This document shows, in pieces, positions 1-7,214 of a stretch of 24,063 bases of DNA; position 1 is the stretch's first letter; each line of letters opens with the position of its first letter. This DNA is from Bacteroidales bacterium UBA4295 (GTDB taxonomy: Bacteria > Bacteroidota > Bacteroidia > Bacteroidales > Paludibacteraceae). A model generated the notes under the pieces. It did no database searches, was not told the origin of the DNA, and saw only the letters and a list, made by a program, of their open reading frames with translations. The stretch lies in the NCBI GenBank assembly GCA_002395805.1, contig DGVB01000020.1:1-24063 (forward strand). Direction: 5' to 3'. Made by a program: the position numbers and the translations under genes.

Positions 1-77
1 CCGTACCACCGTATTCCTCCGTCCCCGAAATGGATTAATATCGGGTCTACATCCCAAATAATTGCATCAAATATCAT
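1..77 (-). CDS. lgt: Prolipoprotein diacylglyceryl transferase, N-terminal fragment (cut by window edge)
   Basis: Only the first 25 codons are inside the window. They read from an ATG at 77 and include WDVDPILIHFG and then IRWYG, which matches the usual start of Lgt (a W-x-V-x-P segment, a short I-x-x-G stretch, then IRWYG before the first long helix). Lgt is an inner-membrane enzyme that transfers diacylglycerol from phosphatidylglycerol to the lipobox cysteine of prelipoproteins. The start codon overlaps the nadK stop codon as ATGA, so the two genes are almost certainly co-transcribed and translationally coupled. The call rests on about 25 residues; the catalytic part lies outside the window. 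Confidence 0.72.
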   Translation of the reverse strand, partial: MIFDAIIWDVDPILIHFGDGGIRWY

Positions 78-967
78 TTTCCCCAATTCAGTTTTGTTCT
101 CAAACTCTTCAAGAAACTGTTATCGCCGATTTGTACCACTTTGACGGTGTACGGAGCACGCTCGATATGCAGACTCATGTCGGTGCTCAGGCTCTGGCTG
201 CGGCCGTCCACGGACACCATGTATGTGTCGTACCGGCTGCTCACGCGGATGTCAAAAGTCCAGTCGTCCGGCACTACAATAGGTTTGACCGTCAGGCTGT
301 GCGGAGCGATCGGAGTGAGAATAATAGCGCGATTCTGCGGTACTACCAGCGGACCGCCGATAGACAGGTTGTAAGCGGTACTGCCGGTGGGCGTGGAGAT
401 AACCAGACCGTCCGAATGATACGTGTGCAGCAACTCGCCGTTTACTCTCGTCTCGATGGAGAGCATGTTCGTCAGACCTTGCTTCAGAATCGCTACTTCG
501 TTCAGCGCATTCGGAGCCATTACAAGGTCGTTCCGGAAACTTCCCTCTTTGTCTGACACACTGACTCTCAGCAAACTGCGCTGCTCTATCGTGTATTCGC
601 CGGCAACTAACTTCTGCAGTATGTCGTCCAGATTTTGCGATTGCACATCCGCCAGGAAACCCAGATGACCGACATTCACACCCAATATGGGGATGTTCTT
701 GTCTCCGATAACAGCAGAAGAGGTTAAGAAAGTGCCGTCGCCGCCTACTGATAGCGCAAAATCGATCGGCTCGCCATAGACGTTCTCCGGCTGCTCGTCG
801 CTGTCCCAGTTCTCCGGAAAACCGGGGTACTCACGCAGGTCCAGTTCCTGACGTAGTTCTTGGGAGAGGAGCACATGCACGCCTTTCTCAGTCATGAATT
901 CCAGGATGTGCCGCACTTCCACCAAGGTCTGCGATTTCATCGCATTTCCAAATACTGCAATTGTCAT
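74..967 (-). CDS. nadK: NAD kinase
   Basis: 297 residues, normal for the family. NAD kinase phosphorylates NAD to NADP using ATP and is the only de novo source of NADP; it is cytosolic. Visible motifs are the GGDGT nucleotide loop near residue 75, the NEVAI segment (the NE of the usual NE-x-x-x motif), and DGLVISTPTGSTAYNLSIGG, which is the family hallmark. I chose the ATG at 967 because it gives the typical start (MTIAVFGN) and lies about 31 bases after a strong -7 element; an in-frame ATG at 1021 lies upstream of that promoter and would not be transcribed from it. It is the first gene of an operon with lgt, overlapping by four bases. Confidence 0.96.
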   Translation of the reverse strand: MTIAVFGNAMKSQTLVEVRHILEFMTEKGVHVLLSQELRQELDLREYPGFPENWDSDEQPENVYGEPIDFALSVGGDGTFLTSSAVIGDKNIPILGVNVGHLGFLADVQSQNLDDILQKLVAGEYTIEQRSLLRVSVSDKEGSFRNDLVMAPNALNEVAILKQGLTNMLSIETRVNGELLHTYHSDGLVISTPTGSTAYNLSIGGPLVVPQNRAIILTPIAPHSLTVKPIVVPDDWTFDIRVSSRYDTYMVSVDGRSQSLSTDMSLHIERAPYTVKVVQIGDNSFLKSLRTKLNWGK

Positions 968-997
968 AAGGCCGTATTCCGCTAATCTAATTTGGCT

Positions 998-1030
998 GCA
1001 AAGGTACTGCTTTTTTTGCATATATGCAAA
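998..1030 (-). promoter_or_regulatory. Bacteroidota-type promoter of nadK
   Basis: On the minus strand, TTTG (1030-1027) is followed by a 20-base spacer and TACCTTTGC (1006-998), the -33/-7 pattern of the primary sigma factor of this phylum. The -33 region is a perfect 16-base palindrome, TTTGCATATATGCAAA (1015-1030). The predicted leader to the ATG at 967 is about 24 bases. Confidence 0.85.
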
Positions 1031-1333
1031 TAAAAAGCGAAAAATCTTTTTTTTCTTGCAAATGAAATTTTTTTTTGTAAAAAAACGGCAATTGAAATGG
1101 CAAAATTGGGTGATTTTGTGTGAATTTTATGTCTTTGTAAATAATTGAATATAAGTAAATTATGCGTGATTATTTCGAGCAAAGTCTAGGATTGCCATTA
1201 TAAGCCCCTTATGGGCATCTTGTGAGGTCGTTATTTGCTGCCGTTTTGAGGGTAATTTGCAGGTTGATTTTGGCGAAATTTCGGTTGCCAATGGATTATA
1301 ATATGTAAAAAAAAATAAATTCTTTCTGATATA
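1031..1333. other. AT-rich intergenic stretch, no gene seen
   Basis: About 300 bases between the divergent nadK and K+ channel promoters. It contains long A and T runs (around 1040-1090 and 1306-1320) and a few short inverted repeats of the length expected by chance. I see no coding frame with family character, no RNA gene and no clear terminator. Confidence 0.5.
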
Positions 1334-1366
1334 TTTGTATGGTTCAAAAAAAAACTGTATCTTTGC
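1334..1366 (+). promoter_or_regulatory. Bacteroidota-type promoter of the K+ channel operon
   Basis: TTTG (1334-1337), a 20-base spacer containing a long A run, and TATCTTTGC (1358-1366). The predicted leader to the ATG at 1396 is about 20-25 bases. It probably also serves the FtsK-gamma gene that starts 11 bases after the channel gene. Confidence 0.85.
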
Positions 1367-1395
1367 AGCCGCAAAGTTGTGATATCTGAACGCTT

Positions 1396-2130
1396 ATGAA
1401 GCAGTGGAGAGAAAAGATATTTGAGATCGTCGAAATAGGGACCGATTCTGTTATCAGCAAAGTGTACGACTGGTTCATGCTAATCTTTATTGTCGTCAGT
1501 CTGGTACCTCTAGCTTTTCGAGAGCAAACAAGCATTTTAGAATGGATGGACAAGGTGTCCGTCTCGGTGTTCATCATTGATTATCTGTTGCGCTGGCTGA
1601 CAGCCGACTACAAGAACCCCACACGCCCTAAATGGCAGGCTTTCTTGTTGTACCCGTTCTCCATTTTCGCTATCGTCGATTTGTTCTCTATCTTGCCATC
1701 GTTCATGTTCTTCAACCGAGCCTTTAAACTGCTGCGTATTACGCGACTGCTAAAGATATTGCGTATCTTTAAATTCATCCGCTATTCGGAGAACATGCAG
1801 ATTCTCTTCAAGGTCTTGCACAAAGAACGCCGAATCCTATTCACGGTCTTTCTTATCGCCTTGGCATATATTCTTGTTACGGCATTAATCATGTTCAATG
1901 TCGAAAATTCGGACTTGTTCGATAATTTCTTTGCAGCCCTTTATTGGGCCACCACAACATTGACAACCGTCGGCTACGGTGACATCTATCCCTCCTCGGA
2001 TATCGGTCGTGTGATAAGTATGTTCTCGTCCCTCTTCGGTGTGGCCGTGATAGCGCTGCCTTCAGGTGTCATCACCGCCAGCTATCTGGAAGAGTTGCGT
2101 GAGAACAAGAAAAAGAAACAAAAACAATAA
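1396..2130 (+). CDS. Six-helix voltage-gated potassium channel
   Basis: 244 residues. A full K+ channel subunit is visible: S1 about 24-42, S2 51-69, S3 83-101, an S4 voltage-sensor-like helix at 108-129 with basic residues about every third position (KLLRITRLLKILRIFKFIR), S5 145-166, the pore helix, the selectivity filter TVGYGD at 191-196, and S6 202-230. It ends in a short basic tail (KKKKQK) and has no cytoplasmic RCK, cyclic-nucleotide or other ligand-binding domain, so gating is probably by voltage, as in compact KvAP-like prokaryotic channels. It would act as a tetramer in the inner membrane, setting membrane potential or passing K+. It is transcribed from its own strong promoter, and the next gene begins 11 bases after its stop. 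Confidence 0.93.
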   Translation: MKQWREKIFEIVEIGTDSVISKVYDWFMLIFIVVSLVPLAFREQTSILEWMDKVSVSVFIIDYLLRWLTADYKNPTRPKWQAFLLYPFSIFAIVDLFSILPSFMFFNRAFKLLRITRLLKILRIFKFIRYSENMQILFKVLHKERRILFTVFLIALAYILVTALIMFNVENSDLFDNFFAALYWATTTLTTVGYGDIYPSSDIGRVISMFSSLFGVAVIALPSGVITASYLEELRENKKKKQKQ

Positions 2131-2141
2131 GTGCTTAACAT

Positions 2142-2996
2142 ATGAAATCTAATGCCTATCAACTTCTTCTTTGGTATGTTATCAGCCTCATTTTTCTTGG
2201 TGGCCTGATTTTAGGAACAATTATTGTCAGTAGCGATTTCGTTTGGGGCGATACGGTCTTCATCGTGCTTGCGTGCGCGATTTTCTTTATGGGAATAATC
2301 ACGCTCACCGTGCGTGCCGCGTATAAGAAAACCCTGCGACAGGAAGCACAACAGGAGATACCTGCTCCGCAACAACCTGCGCCTGCTTCTGAAAGCCCGA
2401 AAAAAGAGCCGACACCTGCACCTGCTCCCGAACTCGAATCCGCTCCGCGGAAATCTGAACCAAAACCGTCACCGGTGAAAGCACCTTTGGAAGACCGCTA
2501 TTCGCCGAGAGTGCTGGCTATAGCGCGCTATATCGTGCGCATTCAGAGGTGTGTTATTTCTGATCTTCAAGCGGAATTTGGCATCAGCCGAATGGACGTG
2601 TTAGAAGCGCTTAAGCCCTTGGAGCATGCAGGCGTGATTAGCATGAAAGGTACAAAGCGCCTCGTCATTCCTAATGATGAAGAAGCGTTGGAGAAATATC
2701 TGAACGCATATGAGATGCCGAGTATGATGGAAATCTATGCTCCGGGACAAGTGGACATGCCGCGCCTTGATCCAATGTTCGCCGATGTGGCACGATATGT
2801 GGTGACGAAACAAGAAGGTTCGACCAGCCGTTTACAGCGTGTGTTCGAAATCGGTTATAACCGCGCTGGCAAACTGTCTGACCAACTCGAAGCAGCCGGA
2901 ATCGTCGGACCCAACAAAGGCCCGATGGGTAGAGACGTACTCATACAAGACCTCGACCAACTTGAGCATCTCCTCGCCGACCTCGGAGCGAAATAA
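2142..2996 (+). CDS. Membrane-anchored protein with a stand-alone FtsK gamma winged-helix domain
   Basis: 284 residues. Two N-terminal membrane helices (about 9-30 and 36-58) are followed by a Pro/Ala/Glu/Lys-rich linker (about 70-118), a first winged-helix-like domain (about 119-187, with ISDLQAEFGISRMDVLEAL and HAGVI), and a clear FtsK gamma domain (about 208-278: DPMFADVARYVV, TSRLQRVFEIGYNRAGKL, AAGIVGP, GRDVLI). In FtsK/SpoIIIE the gamma domain reads the KOPS/SRS polarity motifs on DNA and contacts XerD. Here the alpha-beta RecA-like motor, with its Walker motifs, is absent. The first winged helix aligns by eye with the gamma pattern, so it may be a diverged tandem copy. The overall order (membrane helices, Pro-rich linker, gamma) mimics FtsK with the motor removed. 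The role is unknown; DNA tethering to the membrane is an inference. It is in an operon with the K+ channel. Confidence 0.85.
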   Translation: MKSNAYQLLLWYVISLIFLGGLILGTIIVSSDFVWGDTVFIVLACAIFFMGIITLTVRAAYKKTLRQEAQQEIPAPQQPAPASESPKKEPTPAPAPELESAPRKSEPKPSPVKAPLEDRYSPRVLAIARYIVRIQRCVISDLQAEFGISRMDVLEALKPLEHAGVISMKGTKRLVIPNDEEALEKYLNAYEMPSMMEIYAPGQVDMPRLDPMFADVARYVVTKQEGSTSRLQRVFEIGYNRAGKLSDQLEAAGIVGPNKGPMGRDVLIQDLDQLEHLLADLGAK

Positions 2997-3026
2997 TCTA
3001 CTTTTGAATACACTTCCTTTTATTAC

Positions 3027-3069
3027 CATGTACCAATTTGGCCTAAAATTCAAACCATTTTGGTACATG
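3027..3069. repeat. Long imperfect inverted repeat
   Basis: Two 15-base arms (3027-3041 and 3055-3069) pair with two internal mismatches around a 13-base loop; the outer ten base pairs, CATGTACCAA against TTGGTACATG, are perfect. There is no T run after it, so it is not a standard intrinsic terminator. It lies 30 bases after the FtsK-gamma stop and about 85 bases before the next promoter. It could stabilise the 3' end of the channel transcript or be a protein-binding site. Confidence 0.6.
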
Positions 3070-3152
3070 CTACATTAGTGTTCATGAAATAAAACCATAT
3101 ATGTGATTCTACAATTAATAATTGAAAAAAAATAGATTTTTCTGCCTGTGCG

Positions 3153-3185
3153 CTTGCGTATGTCAAAAAAAAGCAGTACTTTTGC
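3153..3185 (+). promoter_or_regulatory. Bacteroidota-type promoter of the Sel1-repeat gene
   Basis: CTTG (3153-3156, one mismatch to TTTG), a 20-base spacer carrying an A run and GCAG, then TACTTTTGC (3177-3185). It places transcription start near 3192 and so argues for the ATG at 3235 rather than an in-frame ATG at 3148. Confidence 0.8.
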
Positions 3186-3234
3186 AACGGAAAAAGTCTA
3201 TGGCACAATAATATCCACAAACAGGCAAACAGAA

Positions 3235-4167
3235 ATGGAAACAACGAAAGATGCCCGATACGGGTTTATTTACCGGATGCCGGATGGCGAGTTGTACCCC
3301 AGGGAAGGGCGGGACGATGACGGTTTATATACATCCTATATTTTCAGGGAGACTTTTGATGACGATCCGAAAGACGCACAATATGCGTTGGGAGTTTTAA
3401 ACTGCGTGGGAATAGGTCCTAATGAAGACGCAAAGATTGACATGGAGCGAGGCGTTCAGTATTTTTTCAAAGCAGCTCAACGACGTCATCCGATAGCGGA
3501 ATACAATGTATATATCGCTGCGTCAAACGGTTATTTTTGCAATAAAGATATGCATCTTGCCATGCAGATGCTTCAACAGGCGATCGAGGACGGCTGTCCG
3601 GAGGCAAAGGAGGCTTATGATGCCATGCATAGCTCTGCATCGGAGGCAAGCCCGCAGGAGCCGGAGGAACAGGATTTCTACATTCTGGGTATGAAATATC
3701 TCGGCGGAATAGGGGTGCCCAAAGATGAGGAGTTGGCTTTTTTATGCTTCAATAGGGCGGGGAATCAAGGCATACCCTGCGCCATAGCCATGTTAGGCGT
3801 CTGCTACAAAAACGGAATAGGATGCGAGCGCGACGAAAACGCCGCTATGTTATGTTTTAAGCACGCCTACGAGAAAGGGGAGAGCGACTACGCTCCGGCA
3901 GAGTTGGCACACAGCTATCTGCACGGGTTAGGAACGGAAGCGGATTATGACAAAGCCTCTCTCTACGCCATGAAGGCCGTGAAAAGTACACTGAATACAT
4001 GCCAGGCAAAAGGCTATCTGGTTTTGGCGTGCTGCTATTATTGGGGAGTAGGAGGATTCTCCAAGAACGGATATTTCGCCGCTTCCAATTGCCGGAAAGC
4101 ACTGGAATGCGATCCTCATAACGCCGAAGCAGCGGCTTTGTATCAAAAGATAAATGGGGGAAAGTAA
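3235..4167 (+). CDS. Sel1-like repeat protein
   Basis: 310 residues from the ATG at 3235; the frame is open further upstream, but the promoter -7 element (3177-3185) lies inside that extension. Sel1-like repeats (alpha-alpha solenoids related to TPR) are visible as A-x-x-x-L-G-x-x-Y/K-x-x-G-x-G patterns, for example ILGMKYLGGIGVPKDEELAF, AMLGVCYKNGIGCERDENAA and ELAHSYLHGLGTEADYDKAS, plus weaker copies at both ends. No signal peptide or membrane helix is seen, so it is probably a cytosolic scaffold for protein-protein contacts. Its partner cannot be told from the sequence. It sits alone between the channel block and pdxJ, with its own promoter. Confidence 0.87.
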   Translation: METTKDARYGFIYRMPDGELYPREGRDDDGLYTSYIFRETFDDDPKDAQYALGVLNCVGIGPNEDAKIDMERGVQYFFKAAQRRHPIAEYNVYIAASNGYFCNKDMHLAMQMLQQAIEDGCPEAKEAYDAMHSSASEASPQEPEEQDFYILGMKYLGGIGVPKDEELAFLCFNRAGNQGIPCAIAMLGVCYKNGIGCERDENAAMLCFKHAYEKGESDYAPAELAHSYLHGLGTEADYDKASLYAMKAVKSTLNTCQAKGYLVLACCYYWGVGGFSKNGYFAASNCRKALECDPHNAEAAALYQKINGGK

Positions 4168-4424
4168 CAACCAATATGAAAAAAAAGCAGTATTTCGGAC
4201 ATCTGCCTTTTTGTGTTCCCTCTCTCTCTCCTCCCACACAAAAATTCCCCCGAAAGTACGTTCGCATCCCGCCGGACATACGCCAATAAATGAATTTTCC
4301 ACAAAAGGGCGGCGCCCTCTATCATCTATACATATACGTTCTTTGTATGCAAGCATCCAAGCCCGTATAGATATAGCCGATAATAGAATAGAATTCTATT
4401 TTTTTGCGGAAAAATACATTTTTA
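4168..4424. other. Intergenic region with a 14-base palindrome upstream of pdxJ
   Basis: No gene is seen between the Sel1 stop and the pdxJ promoter. The stretch holds a pyrimidine run (CT repeats around 4218-4235), a small GC hairpin (4306-4310 with 4314-4318), and a perfect 14-base palindrome AATAGAATTCTATT at 4387-4400, followed directly by a run of T. The palindrome ends 24 bases before the pdxJ -33 element, so it could be an operator or a weak terminator for the Sel1 gene. Confidence 0.45.
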
Positions 4425-4457
4425 TTTGCGTATGTGCAATTTTTGTAGTACCTTTGC
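4425..4457 (+). promoter_or_regulatory. Bacteroidota-type promoter of the pdxJ operon
   Basis: TTTG (4425-4428), a 20-base spacer, and TACCTTTGC (4449-4457). The -33 box is part of the near-palindrome TTGCGTATGTGCAA. No other clear promoter was found before the terminator at 8169, so pdxJ through the TerB-like gene may be one transcript. Confidence 0.85.
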
Positions 4458-4479
4458 AGCCGATTTAGGATAATACGCT

Positions 4480-5193
4480 ATGACCAAACTTAGTGTTAAT
4501 ATCAATAAAGTGGCAACGCTTCGCAATGCGCGCGGAGGTAATCTGCCTGACGTAGAGCGTTTTGCGGTGGATTGCGAGTTGTTCGGCGCGCAGGGTATTA
4601 CTGTCCATCCGAGGCCCGATGAGCGCCATATCCGCAAGGAGGATGTATACCAGCTCAAGTCGATGGTAACGACGGAATTGAACGTAGAGGGTAATCCGAC
4701 GGAGGAGTTTCTGGCGCTTGTGACCGATATACGTCCGACGCAGGTGACATTAGTGCCGGATGATCCGAATCAGTTGACTTCCAACCATGGCTGGGACACG
4801 CGCAGACATATGGATTTCCTGAAAGGAGTAGTGAACCAGTTGCATGCTTATCGTATCCGCGTGAGCATTTTTGTCGATCCCGATCCTGTGATGGTGGAGT
4901 ACGCTCTGCGTACCGGGGCTGACCGCGTGGAGCTCTATACCGGTCCTTATGCCGAGATGTTTGCCGAGAACCCGAAAAAGGCCATCGAGAAATACCGTCC
5001 TGCGGCGGAGAAGGCGCACGAGTTGGGCTTGGGTATGAATGCCGGACATGATCTGAATCTTAAGAACCTGAAGCCATTTATCCAGGCATTCCCCTGGACC
5101 GCAGAGGTGTCCATAGGCCATGCCATCATCTGCGACGCCCTTTATCTCGGCATCCAGGAAACGATACAGGAGTATTTGGACTTACTGAAGTAA
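4480..5193 (+). CDS. pdxJ: Pyridoxine 5'-phosphate synthase
   Basis: 237 residues, normal length. PdxJ condenses 3-amino-1-hydroxyacetone phosphate with 1-deoxy-D-xylulose 5-phosphate to give pyridoxine 5'-phosphate in the DXP-dependent vitamin B6 pathway. Visible motifs: [15 protein letters not shown] at the start (substrate phosphate binding and the first barrel strand), [11 protein letters not shown] near 41-51, FVDPD, the glycine-rich GMNAGHDLN, and EVSIGHAII near the C-terminus. It is a TIM barrel that forms octamers in characterised members. The ATG at 4480 lies about 22 bases after a strong -7 element. It is the first gene of the ExbB/ExbD/TonB operon, a neighbourhood I recall as common in this order. 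Confidence 0.97.
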   Translation: MTKLSVNINKVATLRNARGGNLPDVERFAVDCELFGAQGITVHPRPDERHIRKEDVYQLKSMVTTELNVEGNPTEEFLALVTDIRPTQVTLVPDDPNQLTSNHGWDTRRHMDFLKGVVNQLHAYRIRVSIFVDPDPVMVEYALRTGADRVELYTGPYAEMFAENPKKAIEKYRPAAEKAHELGLGMNAGHDLNLKNLKPFIQAFPWTAEVSIGHAIICDALYLGIQETIQEYLDLLK

Positions 5194-5195
5194 GT

Positions 5196-5259
5196 CAATT
5201 CACAATTCACAATTCTTAGCCCAAGGGCACGATTATTACACAATTCACAATTCACAATT
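5196..5259. repeat. Two identical 19-base blocks of heptamer repeats in the pdxJ-exbB gap
   Basis: The block CAATTCACAATTCACAATT occurs at 5196-5214 and again, identical, at 5241-5259. Each is 2.7 copies of the heptamer CAATTCA. The 83-base gap also has ATTCTTAG and TAAGAATTAG in opposite orientation flanking the copies. No promoter motif is seen here. Confidence 0.85.
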
Positions 5260-5276
5260 AAGAATTAGAATTCAAT

Positions 5277-5972
5277 ATGCTTTTACAAATTGACACAATT
5301 GCCCTCGCAGAGGACATGATCGCGCAGGCAGAGGAGCCTGTTCAACAGTCTATTAACTTATGGGAAATGGCGCAATACGGCGGCTGGATCATGGTCATTC
5401 TGGCAATCCTGCTGGCTATCGCTTGTTATATCTTCATCGCTCGTCTGGTAGTCATCAAACAGGCTACGCGCGAGGACAAATCGTTCATGGACCGCATTCG
5501 CGATTATATCCATGACGGTAAGATCGACTCGGCGCTCAACCTCTGTAAGCAGACGGACACTCCTTCCGCACACATGATCGAGAAAGGTATCACGCGTATC
5601 GGACGCCCGATGCAGGATGTGCAGGTAGCGGTAGAGAACGTCGGTAACCTCGAGGTTGGTCGTCTGGAGAAAGGTCTGGTGATCATGGCTACTATCGCCG
5701 GAGGAGCCCCGATGCTCGGTTTCCTCGGTACGGTACTTGGTATGGTTCAGACGTTCTATAACATGGCGCAGACCTCCGGCGGTATCATTGAAATGAGTGC
5801 TCTATCCACCGGTATGTACCAGGCTATGGTGACCACTATCGGCGGTTTGATAGTAGGTATTCTTGCTATGTTTGCCTACAACTATCTCGTATCCCGCATT
5901 GACCGCGTGGTACGTCTGCTCGAGAGCCGTACGCTCGAATTCATGGACCTCTTAAATGAACCAGCTCAATGA
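5277..5972 (+). CDS. exbB: ExbB/TolQ/MotA-family proton channel protein
   Basis: 231 residues. Three membrane helices are visible (about 36-57, 135-158 and 183-206) with the large cytoplasmic loop between helices 1 and 2 that is typical of ExbB. Family signatures include ATIAGGAPMLGFLGTVLGMV (the GxxPxLGxLGTVxGM motif, residues 138-157) and TTIGGLIVGI in helix 3. With ExbD it makes the inner-membrane proton channel that energises TonB. The N-terminal 30 residues are acidic and probably periplasmic. The stop overlaps the exbD start by four bases (ATGA), showing tight coupling. TolQ is the alternative, but the gene order with exbD and a TonB-like gene favours ExbB. Confidence 0.93.
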   Translation: MLLQIDTIALAEDMIAQAEEPVQQSINLWEMAQYGGWIMVILAILLAIACYIFIARLVVIKQATREDKSFMDRIRDYIHDGKIDSALNLCKQTDTPSAHMIEKGITRIGRPMQDVQVAVENVGNLEVGRLEKGLVIMATIAGGAPMLGFLGTVLGMVQTFYNMAQTSGGIIEMSALSTGMYQAMVTTIGGLIVGILAMFAYNYLVSRIDRVVRLLESRTLEFMDLLNEPAQ

Positions 5973-6376
5973 GTCTCAAGAAACGTAATAGGGTAGAAGC
6001 AACGTTTGCGATGAGCTCCATGACAGACTTGGTGTTCCTGCTCCTTCTGTTCTTCGTCATGGCGTCCACGATGTCTTCTCCCAATGATATCAAGATCAAT
6101 CTGCCTACATCCCGTTCGCAGAAAGCGACGCGGCCGCAGGTAGCCAAGGTCTCTATTGACAACCTCGGCAACTATTTCGTGGCGCTGGGCAAGGAAAAAC
6201 CGGTTCCCGTTGACCCGGAGAGTCTGGAGGGATACCTGAGTCGTGTGCAGGCATCGGATTCGACTATGTATATCGCGCTGCACGCCGATGAAGATGTGGC
6301 GTATAAGGAAGTGGTGCGCGTGCTCGACATCGCTAACGAACACCACATGCGGCTGGTAGTGGCGACCAAACGATGA
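5969..6376 (+). CDS. exbD: ExbD/TolR-family biopolymer transport protein
   Basis: 135 residues, usual length. A short basic cytoplasmic N-terminus (SLKKRNRVE) is followed by one membrane helix (about 16-37) containing the essential aspartate D20 in MTDLVFLLLLFFV, which carries protons in this family. A periplasmic domain follows (LPTSRS, LHADEDVAYKEVVRVLDIA, then a final strand). It would form dimers inside an ExbB pentamer. It overlaps both neighbours by four bases. Only one ExbD is present here, whereas some Bacteroidota clusters carry two in tandem. Confidence 0.95.
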   Translation: MSLKKRNRVEATFAMSSMTDLVFLLLLFFVMASTMSSPNDIKINLPTSRSQKATRPQVAKVSIDNLGNYFVALGKEKPVPVDPESLEGYLSRVQASDSTMYIALHADEDVAYKEVVRVLDIANEHHMRLVVATKR

Positions 6377-7182
6377 CTAAGAAGCAAGAAAGACATATTG
6401 TTGCTACAGTAGGTACGATTATATTTCTGGTATTACTGTTTCTTCTGTTGTGGTTCGTTCGGTTATATGCCGTAGTGCCGGAGCAGGAAGAAGGTGTAGA
6501 AGTGGCGTTTGGCGAAGTGGAAGAAGCCGGCGGATATATGGCGGAGGAGAACGAAGCCGTACCTTTGGAACAGCCGTCAGCAGCCAGCCCTCAGCCATCA
6601 GCTCCGTCGGATAACGATCTGATGACTCAGGAGGACGAAGAAGCGCTCGCCTTGCGCAAAGAACAGGAGAAGAAAGAACGCGAGCGCAAGCAAGCCGAGG
6701 CTTTGGAAAAGCAACGTCAGCGCGAAGAGCAAGCGCGGCTCGAAGCGGAGCGCAAAGCCCGCGAAGCGGCTGAAGCGGCAGAGAGAGCCAAACAGGCGGA
6801 AGCGATAGCGAAAGCCAACCAGATGGGTTCGCTCTTCGGACAGACAGGCAATACTTCCGGATCCGGCGACAGCCAGGGTGCCGGACAGAAAGGCAACCCC
6901 GTAGGACACGGTTCGTCCGGAGGTAACTCATGGAGTCTCTCCGGCAGAGGTATCAAAGGTTCGCTGCCGCAACCTTCGAATACCTTTAATCAAGAGGGAC
7001 GTGTGATCGTTGAGATTCGTGTGAACGCAGCAGGGAATGTGATTTCCGCTACGCATAAAGGCGGTACTATATCGGATAAACAAACTATCCAACTCGCTCT
7101 CGACGCCGCCAGAAAGGCAAAGTTTACAGAGGGCGACCATGATCAGATCGGAACAATTACCTATAATTTCAAATTCAATTAA
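6373..7182 (+). CDS. TonB/TolA-like energy transducer
   Basis: 269 residues. There is one N-terminal membrane helix (about 10-33), then an acidic and Pro/Ser-rich stretch, a long charged coiled coil (about 85-150, many Glu/Lys/Arg/Ala, TolA-like), a Gly/Ser-rich linker, and a C-terminal TonB-type domain (about 196-269: GRVIVEIRVNAAGNVISA, ALDAARKAKF). It would span the periplasm and pass ExbB/ExbD energy to outer-membrane receptors. The helical middle resembles TolA, while the C-terminus and operon resemble TonB, so I leave the symbol blank. The Pro/Ser segment is encoded by a heptamer array (6570-6604). The start overlaps the exbD stop by four bases. Confidence 0.85.
   Translation: MTKKQERHIVATVGTIIFLVLLFLLLWFVRLYAVVPEQEEGVEVAFGEVEEAGGYMAEENEAVPLEQPSAASPQPSAPSDNDLMTQEDEEALALRKEQEKKERERKQAEALEKQRQREEQARLEAERKAREAAEAAERAKQAEAIAKANQMGSLFGQTGNTSGSGDSQGAGQKGNPVGHGSSGGNSWSLSGRGIKGSLPQPSNTFNQEGRVIVEIRVNAAGNVISATHKGGTISDKQTIQLALDAARKAKFTEGDHDQIGTITYNFKFN
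6570..6604 (+). repeat. Five heptamer units inside the TonB-like gene
   Basis: Five consecutive 7-base units (ACAGCCG, TCAGCAG, CCAGCCC, TCAGCCA, TCAGCTC) encode the Pro/Ser/Ala stretch QPSAASPQPSAPS. Seven is not a multiple of three, so the frame shifts from unit to unit. The same TCAGCCA unit is found on the coding strand of queE. Confidence 0.75.
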
Positions 7183-7214
7183 ATCCGTACATCGTTAAAT
7201 CGTAAAATTGTATG
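7183..7214. repeat. Octamer array in the gap before the DJ-1 gene
   Basis: The 29-base gap plus the start codon reads as four 8-base units: ATCCGTAC, ATCGTTAA, ATCGTAAA, ATTGTATG. The array begins right after the TonB-like stop and its last unit contains the next ATG. Confidence 0.6.

Noticed and set aside
968..1021. Upstream start for nadK
   Set aside because: The extra 18 codons lie across the promoter -7 element, and the family start is at 967.
3148..3234. Upstream extension of the Sel1-repeat gene
   Set aside because: It overlaps the promoter -7 element and would not be transcribed from it; the text has no Sel1 character.
4175..4200. Promoter-like A run followed by GCAGTATTTC
   Set aside because: It resembles the spacer and start of a -7 element but lacks TTTGC and a -33 box, and no gene follows it closely.
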